64,000 nt of DNA from Yersinia intermedia (lineage in GTDB: Bacteria; Pseudomonadota; Gammaproteobacteria; Enterobacterales; Enterobacteriaceae). A model generated the notes under the pieces. It searched no databases, was not told where the DNA came from, and worked only from the letters and a program-made list of their open reading frames with translations. Shown here piece after piece: positions 58,038 through 64,000 of this stretch. A program made the position numbers and the translations under genes. The stretch covers positions 1,922,001 through 1,986,000 of the forward strand of contig NZ_LR134116.1 in NCBI RefSeq assembly GCF_900635455.1, in the 5' to 3' direction. The first letter of the stretch is position 1; the number at the start of each line of letters is the position of its first letter.

Positions 58038-58066
58038 TTGACTCTATGTCGTTACAAAGTTAATAT
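58038..58066 (+). promoter_or_regulatory. Strong sigma-70 promoter of yceD-rpmF-fab
   Basis: TTGACT (58038-58043), a 17-base spacer and TAATAT (58061-58066). The predicted start, about 58073, is only 2-4 bases before the yceD ATG at 58076, so transcripts from it would be nearly leaderless. Confidence 0.75.
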
Positions 58067-58075
58067 GCGCGCCCT

Positions 58076-58779
<704 letters not shown>

Positions 58780-58812
58780 GTAGTACTTGCTAATCTTTAG
58801 CAAGGCGATACC

Positions 58813-59847
58813 TTGACTTGTCTAACCCTAGCGTTAGATGCAATGGGTGGGGATTTCGGTCCCCACGTCACAGTGCCTGCTTCATTGCAGGCGCTGGCCT
58901 CTAATCCACAGCTTAAACTTCTGCTGGTCGGGAATCCCGACACCATCACTCCGTTACTTGTTAATGCCGATCCTTTGTTGCTGGAGAGGTTACAGGTCAT
59001 CCCCGCTGAGCATGTTATTGCCAGCGATGCTAAACCCTCACAAGCTATCCGTGCCAGTCGTGGTACCTCGATGCGTATAGCGCTGGAGTTGGTCAAGAAC
59101 GGTGACGCAGCGGCCTGTGTGAGTGCCGGGAATACCGGGGCATTGATGGGGCTGGCGAAGATGATGATTAAGCCTCTGGATGGAATAGAGCGCCCGGCGT
59201 TAATGACTGTCATCCCTAACCAGCAACGCAGCAAGACGGTAGTGCTGGATCTAGGGGCTAACGTTGAATGTGATAGTAGAATGTTGGTGCAGTTTGCTGT
59301 CATGGGATCGGTGATGGCAGAAGAAGTTGTTGGCATTACCAACCCGCGTGTTGCTTTGCTCAATATTGGCGAAGAAGAAACCAAAGGGTTAGATAATATC
59401 CGCGAAGCCGCCGCAGTATTAAAAAATACACCGGCGATCAACTATATTGGTTATCTGGAAGGCAATGATTTGCTTACGGGTAAGACCGATGTGATGGTTT
59501 GTGACGGCTTCGTGGGTAACGTCACTCTAAAGACCATGGAAGGTGTGATAAGAATGTTCTTGTCACTGCTCAAATCATCGGGCGAAGGCAGTAAACAGTC
59601 CTGGTGGCTTAAACTCATCGGGCGCTGGCTGCAAAAACGTGTGGCAAAACGGTTCGGTCATTTGAACCCCGACCAGTATAATGGTGCATGTCTGTTAGGA
59701 TTACGGGGCATCGTAATCAAGAGCCATGGCGCTGCGAATCAACGCGCATTCGCTGTCGCAATCGAACAGGCTGTGCAGGCGGTGCAGCGGCAAGTCCCTC
59801 AACGGATTGCCGCGCGCCTTGAAGCGGTATTACCCAAGAGTGACTGA
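58813..59847 (+). CDS. plsX: Phosphate acyltransferase PlsX
   Basis: A 344-residue enzyme that converts acyl-ACP to acyl-phosphate for phospholipid synthesis. The start is TTG at 58813 with AAGGCGATACC upstream; the N-terminus [16 protein letters not shown] matches E. coli PlsX and no ATG fits. Conserved blocks are [34 protein letters not shown] and [12 protein letters not shown]. fabH begins 6 bases after the stop. Confidence 0.96.
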   Translation: MTCLTLALDAMGGDFGPHVTVPASLQALASNPQLKLLLVGNPDTITPLLVNADPLLLERLQVIPAEHVIASDAKPSQAIRASRGTSMRIALELVKNGDAAACVSAGNTGALMGLAKMMIKPLDGIERPALMTVIPNQQRSKTVVLDLGANVECDSRMLVQFAVMGSVMAEEVVGITNPRVALLNIGEEETKGLDNIREAAAVLKNTPAINYIGYLEGNDLLTGKTDVMVCDGFVGNVTLKTMEGVIRMFLSLLKSSGEGSKQSWWLKLIGRWLQKRVAKRFGHLNPDQYNGACLLGLRGIVIKSHGAANQRAFAVAIEQAVQAVQRQVPQRIAARLEAVLPKSD

Positions 59848-59853
59848 TCGTAC

Positions 59854-60807
59854 ATGTATACTAAGATTCTCGGTACGGGGAGTTATCTGCCCGTACAAGT
59901 GCGCAGTAATGCTGATTTAGAAAAAATGGTGGATACGTCGGACGAGTGGATTGTCACCCGTACCGGTATTCGTGAGCGGCGTATTGCCGGCCTGGATGAA
60001 ACAGTCGCGACCATGGGTTTCCATGCGGCTGAAAAAGCGCTGGAGATGGCTGGCGTTAGTAAGGACCAGATTGGGCTGATTGTGGTTGCTACCACCTCGT
60101 CAAGCCATGCTTTCCCAAGCTCGGCCTGTCAGGTGCAACAAATGCTGGGCATTAAAGATGCAGCCTCTTTCGATCTGGCTGCGGCCTGTGCGGGCTTTAC
60201 CTACGCGCTGAGTGTAGCTGACCAATATGTGAAAAGTGGTGCGGTTAAGCATGCCATCGTGATTGGCTCCGATATGTTATCGCGCGCACTGGACCCAGAA
60301 GATCGTGGCACCATTATTTTATTTGGTGATGGTGCAGGTGCCGTAGTATTGGGCGCATCTGAAGAACCAGGCATTCTGTCTACCCATTTGCATGCCGACG
60401 GCAGCTATGGTCAGTTGCTGGCACTGCCGTACCAAGATCGCCAACAGCAAGAGCAACCAGCCTATGTCACTATGGCCGGTAATGAAGTATTTAAAGTTGC
60501 GGTGACTGAGCTTGCCCACATTGTGGACGAAACATTGCAGGCCAATAATCTGGAGCGCACTGCGCTGGATTGGTTAGTGCCGCATCAGGCTAACCTGCGT
60601 ATTATTACCGCAACGGCGAAGAAGTTAGGCATGGGGATGGATAAAGTGGTGATCACGCTTGATCGTCATGGCAACACCTCTGCGGCATCTGTTCCTGCGG
60701 CGCTGGATGAAGCGGTGCGCGATGGGCGTATTCAACGTGGGCAGCTAGTGCTGCTGGAAGCGTTTGGCGGTGGCTTTACCTGGGGCTCTGCGCTGGTTCG
60801 TTTTTGA
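59854..60807 (+). CDS. fabH: Beta-ketoacyl-ACP synthase III
   Basis: A 317-residue initiating condensing enzyme with the full triad: Cys112 in [12 protein letters not shown], His in VPHQANLRI and Asn in [10 protein letters not shown]. It condenses acetyl-CoA with malonyl-ACP to start fatty-acid synthesis. Start ATG at 59854. Stop TGA at 60805-60807 lies within the first unit of a 19-base tandem repeat that fills the spacer to fabD. Confidence 0.97.
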   Translation: MYTKILGTGSYLPVQVRSNADLEKMVDTSDEWIVTRTGIRERRIAGLDETVATMGFHAAEKALEMAGVSKDQIGLIVVATTSSSHAFPSSACQVQQMLGIKDAASFDLAAACAGFTYALSVADQYVKSGAVKHAIVIGSDMLSRALDPEDRGTIILFGDGAGAVVLGASEEPGILSTHLHADGSYGQLLALPYQDRQQQEQPAYVTMAGNEVFKVAVTELAHIVDETLQANNLERTALDWLVPHQANLRIITATAKKLGMGMDKVVITLDRHGNTSAASVPAALDEAVRDGRIQRGQLVLLEAFGGGFTWGSALVRF

Positions 60808-60857
60808 TTTAACAGTACCTTTTTTGGTTTAACAGGACTTTTTTGATTCAACAGGAA
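60801..60857 (+). repeat. Three tandem 19-bp units in the fabH-fabD spacer
   Basis: Units begin at 60801, 60820 and 60839, each of the form TTTTT(T)G(A/G)TT(T/C)AACAG(G/T)A(C/A). The first unit contains the fabH stop codon and the third supplies the AGGAAAG ribosome binding site of fabD. Confidence 0.9.
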
Positions 60858-60862
60858 AGAAA

Positions 60863-61792
60863 ATGTCGAAATTTGCAATGGTATTTCCAGGCCAGGGTTC
60901 GCAATCCCTTGGCATGCTGGCCGATTTGGCCGCACAATTTCCGATAGTTGAAGCGACTTTCAGTGAAGCGTCGTCGGTACTGGGTTACTCCCTCTGGCAG
61001 CTAGTGCAGCAAGGCCCGGTCGAAGAATTGAATAAAACGTGGCAGACACAACCGGCGTTGTTGGCGGCATCGGTTGCAATTTGGCGCGTCTGGCAACATC
61101 AAGGCGGCAAGCTGCCGACAATGATGGCAGGCCATAGCTTAGGTGAATATTCAGCACTGGTTTGCGCAGGTGTGATTGATTTCAAACAGGCGATCACTCT
61201 GGTTGAGTTGCGCGGCAAACTGATGCAGGAAGCGGTGCCAGCAGGCACTGGTGCAATGTATGCCATCATAGGTCTGGATAATGAATCCATTGCCAAAGCC
61301 TGTGAAGAGTCAGCACAAGGCCAGGTTGTTTCGCCCGTCAATTTTAACTCACCAGGTCAGGTAGTGATTGCCGGTAACAAAGAGGCGGTAGAACGTGCCG
61401 GGGTTGCTTGTAAAGCGGCCGGTGCCAAGCGTGCCTTACCTTTACCGGTCAGTGTGCCATCTCATTGTGCGCTAATGAAACCTGCTGCGGATAAGTTAGC
61501 CGAAGCGCTGGAAAACATTGAATTCCAGGCGCCACTGTTCCCGGTTGTCAACAACGTAGATGTGAAAACGGAAGTGTCACCAGACGCTATCCGCAGTGCG
61601 CTGGTGCGCCAGCTCTATAACCCAGTACGTTGGACTGAGAGTGTTGAATTTATGGCAGCAGAAGGTATTGAGCTGCTGTTAGAAGTTGGGCCAGGTAAAG
61701 TCTTGACTGGCTTGACCAAGCGTATCGTGGATACTTTAACTGCAGCACCGGTAAACGATGTTGCTACGCTGACCAGCGCGCTTGAAAACTAA
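60863..61792 (+). CDS. fabD: Malonyl-CoA:ACP transacylase
   Basis: A 309-residue enzyme with the nucleophile Ser92 in GHSLGEYSA and the early PGQGSQ motif; His is in VPSHCALM near residue 201. It moves malonyl from CoA to ACP. ATG at 60863 follows AGGAAAGAAA. It ends 13 bases before fabG. Confidence 0.97.
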   Translation: MSKFAMVFPGQGSQSLGMLADLAAQFPIVEATFSEASSVLGYSLWQLVQQGPVEELNKTWQTQPALLAASVAIWRVWQHQGGKLPTMMAGHSLGEYSALVCAGVIDFKQAITLVELRGKLMQEAVPAGTGAMYAIIGLDNESIAKACEESAQGQVVSPVNFNSPGQVVIAGNKEAVERAGVACKAAGAKRALPLPVSVPSHCALMKPAADKLAEALENIEFQAPLFPVVNNVDVKTEVSPDAIRSALVRQLYNPVRWTESVEFMAAEGIELLLEVGPGKVLTGLTKRIVDTLTAAPVNDVATLTSALEN

Positions 61793-61805
61793 GAAAGAGG
61801 GTAAC

Positions 61806-62540
61806 ATGAGCTTCGAAGGAAAAGTTGCGCTGGTAACCGGCGCGAGCCGTGGTATTGGCCGTGCGATTGCAGAATTATTGGTCGAACGTGGTGCCTGTGT
61901 TATTGGTACTGCGACCAGTGAGAAGGGCGCAGACGCCATTAGCGCCTATTTGGGTGAAAATGGCAAAGGCTATATGTTGAACGTCGTGGAACCCGCGTCA
62001 ATCGATGCTGTTTTGACAGCGATTCGTGCGGAATTTGGCGAAGTTGATATTTTAGTGAATAATGCAGGTATTACGCGTGATAACCTGCTGATGCGTATGA
62101 AGGATGAAGAGTGGCAAGATATTATTGACACCGATCTAACTTCTGTATTCCGCCTGTCAAAAGCGGTAATGCGCGCTATGATGAAAAAGCGGTTTGGGCG
62201 TATCATTACCATCGGGTCTGTGGTTGGGACAATGGGCAATGCGGGGCAGGTTAACTACGCGGCAGCTAAAGCGGGTCTGATTGGTTTTAGCAAGTCTTTG
62301 GCGCGTGAGGTTGCTTCACGTGGCATTACTGTCAACGTTGTGGCACCTGGCTTTATTGAGACGGACATGACGACGGCGTTGACAGATGAACAACGCGCAG
62401 GCATTTTAGCCCAAGTACCAGCTAACCGGCTTGGGCAAGCTAAAGAAATCGCCAGCGCTGTTGCATTTTTAGCCTCTGACGAGGCCAGCTACATCTCTGG
62501 TGAAACGTTACATGTCAATGGCGGCATGTATATGATTTAA
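61806..62540 (+). CDS. fabG: 3-oxoacyl-ACP reductase
   Basis: A 244-residue short-chain dehydrogenase. ATG at 61806 follows AGAGGGTAAC; an earlier in-frame start lies inside fabD. The NADP motif is TGASRGIGR, with NNAG in the middle and catalytic Ser in TIGSVVG, Tyr and Lys in YAAAKAG. It reduces 3-oxoacyl-ACP to 3-hydroxyacyl-ACP. About 150 bases separate it from acpP, room for the separate acpP promoter known in E. coli. Confidence 0.97.
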   Translation: MSFEGKVALVTGASRGIGRAIAELLVERGACVIGTATSEKGADAISAYLGENGKGYMLNVVEPASIDAVLTAIRAEFGEVDILVNNAGITRDNLLMRMKDEEWQDIIDTDLTSVFRLSKAVMRAMMKKRFGRIITIGSVVGTMGNAGQVNYAAAKAGLIGFSKSLAREVASRGITVNVVAPGFIETDMTTALTDEQRAGILAQVPANRLGQAKEIASAVAFLASDEASYISGETLHVNGGMYMI

Positions 62541-62693
62541 AAATCACGAAAGTATTTGCATTATTTGAGGTGAAAACCGCAAAATAGCGTAAAATCGTGG
62601 TTTGACCAGCCGAGATTTAGTTGCATCTTTTTCAACATTTTATACACTACGAAAACCATCGCGAAAGCGAGTTTTGATAGGAAATTTAAGAGT

Positions 62694-62930
62694 ATGAGCA
62701 CTATCGAAGAACGCGTTAAGAAAATCATCGTTGAACAACTGGGTGTTAAAGAAGACGAAGTGAAGAACAGTGCTTCTTTCGTTGAAGATCTTGGCGCGGA
62801 TTCTCTGGACACCGTTGAGCTGGTAATGGCTCTGGAAGAAGAATTTGATACTGAGATTCCAGACGAAGAAGCAGAAAAAATCACTACTGTTCAGGCAGCT
62901 ATTGATTTTATCAACGCTAACCAGCAGTAA
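62694..62930 (+). CDS. acpP: Acyl carrier protein
   Basis: A 78-residue acidic protein with the phosphopantetheine Ser37 (Ser36 without the Met) in [10 protein letters not shown]. It carries growing acyl chains for the fab enzymes, PlsX and, in this organism, AHL synthesis by YenI. ATG at 62694 follows TTAAGAGT, a modest ribosome binding site. The 153-base region before it contains TTGCAT and TATACA boxes, a probable own promoter. Confidence 0.98.
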
Positions 62931-62955
62931 GCGAACATGCTTTAAGTTTAGATAG

Positions 62956-62988
62956 TTAGGCGGTCACTCGACCGCCTAAGTTTTTTTT
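62956..62988 (+). terminator. Terminator between acpP and fabF
   Basis: TTAGGCGGTC / GACCGCCTAA stem with a 4-base loop and eight T. It probably sets a high acpP to fabF transcript ratio by partial termination. Confidence 0.88.
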
Positions 62989-63024
62989 GTCCTAAGTGTT
63001 ATTTTCCCTCCTTGGAGGACAACC

Positions 63025-64000
63025 GTGTCTAAGCGTCGAGTTGTTGTGACTGGACTGGGCATGTTGTCTCCTGTCGGTAATACAGTAGAATCCACATGGA
63101 ACGCTGTTCTTGCCGGGCAGAGTGGCATCAGCCTGATCGACCATTTTGATACTAATGCCTACGCAACGAAATTTGCTGGCTTAGTAAAAGATTTTAATTG
63201 TGAAGAGTTCATTTCGCGTAAAGATGCACGCAAAATGGATGCATTCATACAGTACGGCATTGTTGCTGGCATGCAAGCCATGCAAGACTCAGGGCTTGAA
63301 ATAACCGAAGCCAATGCTCCTCGTATCGGTGCCGCTATTGGTTCTGGTATTGGTGGGTTGGGTCTGATTGAAGAGAACCACACCGCACTGGTGAATGGTG
63401 GGCCACGTAAAATTAGCCCATTCTTCGTGCCATCAACCATTGTTAACATGATTGCCGGCCATCTGACCATCATGTGTGGTATGCGTGGGCCAAGCATCTC
63501 TATCGCGACGGCCTGTACTTCTGGTGTGCATAATATCGGTCAAGCGGCACGGATCATTGCTTACAATGATGCGGATGTCATGCTGGCAGGTGGCGCTGAA
63601 AAAGCCAGTACTCCACTGGGTGTCGGTGGTTTCGGTGCCGCTCGTGCATTGTCTACTCGTAACGATAATCCGCAAGCCGCAAGCCGCCCGTGGGATAAAG
63701 ACCGTGATGGTTTCGTCCTGGGTGATGGCGCAGGTATGATGGTGCTGGAAGAGTACGAACACGCGAAAAAACGTGGTGCAAAAATCTATGCTGAAGTTGT
63801 TGGGTTTGGGATGAGCAGCGATGCCTATCACATGACCTCTCCACCGGAAGACGGTTCAGGAGCAGCGCTGGCAATGGTGAATGCATTACGTGATGCGGGT
63901 GTGAGCACCTCTCAAATTGGTTATATCAATGCCCACGGCACATCGACTCCTGCGGGCGATAAAGCTGAAACGCAGGCAGTGAAGTCTGTATTTGGTGAAG
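63025..64000 (+). CDS. fabF: Beta-ketoacyl-ACP synthase II (3'-truncated by window)
   Basis: The first 325 residues of an expected 413. GTG at 63025 has GGAGG six bases upstream (GGAGGACAACC). The N-terminus [18 protein letters not shown] is typical, and the nucleophile is the Cys of [13 protein letters not shown] near residue 164; the first catalytic His is in NAHGTSTP near 304. FabF elongates palmitoleoyl- to vaccenoyl-ACP and sets membrane fluidity at low temperature. The frame runs off the window end. Confidence 0.97.
   Translation, partial: MSKRRVVVTGLGMLSPVGNTVESTWNAVLAGQSGISLIDHFDTNAYATKFAGLVKDFNCEEFISRKDARKMDAFIQYGIVAGMQAMQDSGLEITEANAPRIGAAIGSGIGGLGLIEENHTALVNGGPRKISPFFVPSTIVNMIAGHLTIMCGMRGPSISIATACTSGVHNIGQAARIIAYNDADVMLAGGAEKASTPLGVGGFGAARALSTRNDNPQAASRPWDKDRDGFVLGDGAGMMVLEEYEHAKKRGAKIYAEVVGFGMSSDAYHMTSPPEDGSGAALAMVNALRDAGVSTSQIGYINAHGTSTPAGDKAETQAVKSVFGE

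Overview
The window is a stretch of enterobacterial chromosome and almost certainly comes from a Yersinia species outside the pestis/pseudotuberculosis line. The best evidence is a convergent LuxR/LuxI pair whose proteins look very close to YenR/YenI of Y. enterocolitica, an ERIC-type repeat, and E. coli-like core blocks (opgGH, mdtG-lpxL, trhO, solA-bssS-dinI-pyrC, rne-rluC-yceF-yceD-rpmF-plsX-fab). These blocks are interrupted by accessory modules. Species assignment is inference; no rRNA gene is present. I saw no tRNA, CRISPR array, intact insertion sequence or prophage.

Layout. 1-4392: the last genes of a purine/allantoin-degradation cluster (fdrA, ylbE, ylbF = oxamate carbamoyltransferase AllFGH, plus carbamate kinase). 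4393-6350: AT-rich, mostly non-coding DNA with a fragment of a fimbrial usher. 6357-12796: a surface-adhesion island with a short ORF, a winged-helix regulator, an inverse autotransporter of the intimin/invasin type, two related exported SinI-like proteins and a separate exported protein with an adhesin-tip-like domain. 13093-17261: glutamine/glutamate acid-resistance genes gadB, gadC and glsA, with an ERIC element between gadB and gadC. 17262-18055: an unusual structured intergenic region. 18056-19430: quorum sensing (yenR/yenI). 19731-25388: an EamA exporter, a LysR regulator, the K+/H+ antiporter cvrA, a small unknown protein and opgC. 25709-31437: osmoregulated periplasmic glucan synthesis opgGH, a yceK-like lipoprotein with a 9-bp tandem repeat, a GNAT protein and a VOC protein. 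31492-36653: a POT peptide transporter, mdtG, a DoxX protein and lpxL.

36898-44310 carries a complete tetrathionate respiration locus (ttrRS divergent from ttrBCA) placed between lpxL and trhO, which are neighbours in E. coli. 44425-51668 holds trhO, the AI-2 exporter tqsA, a RcsA/BglJ-like regulator, solA, bssS, dinI with a LexA box, and pyrC. 51897-64000 holds an ABM-domain protein, rne with its long regulatory leader, rluC, yceF, and the yceD-rpmF-plsX-fabH-fabD-fabG-acpP-fabF operon, with fabF cut by the window end.

How the genes fit together. Several modules suit a gut-associated facultative anaerobe: acid survival (gadB/gadC/glsA), anaerobic respiration of tetrathionate, allantoin-derived nitrogen and ATP recovery, adhesion, and two cell-signalling outputs (AHL synthesis, AI-2 export). 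The least explained parts are the split inverse-autotransporter operon and the hairpin-rich region between glsA and yenR.
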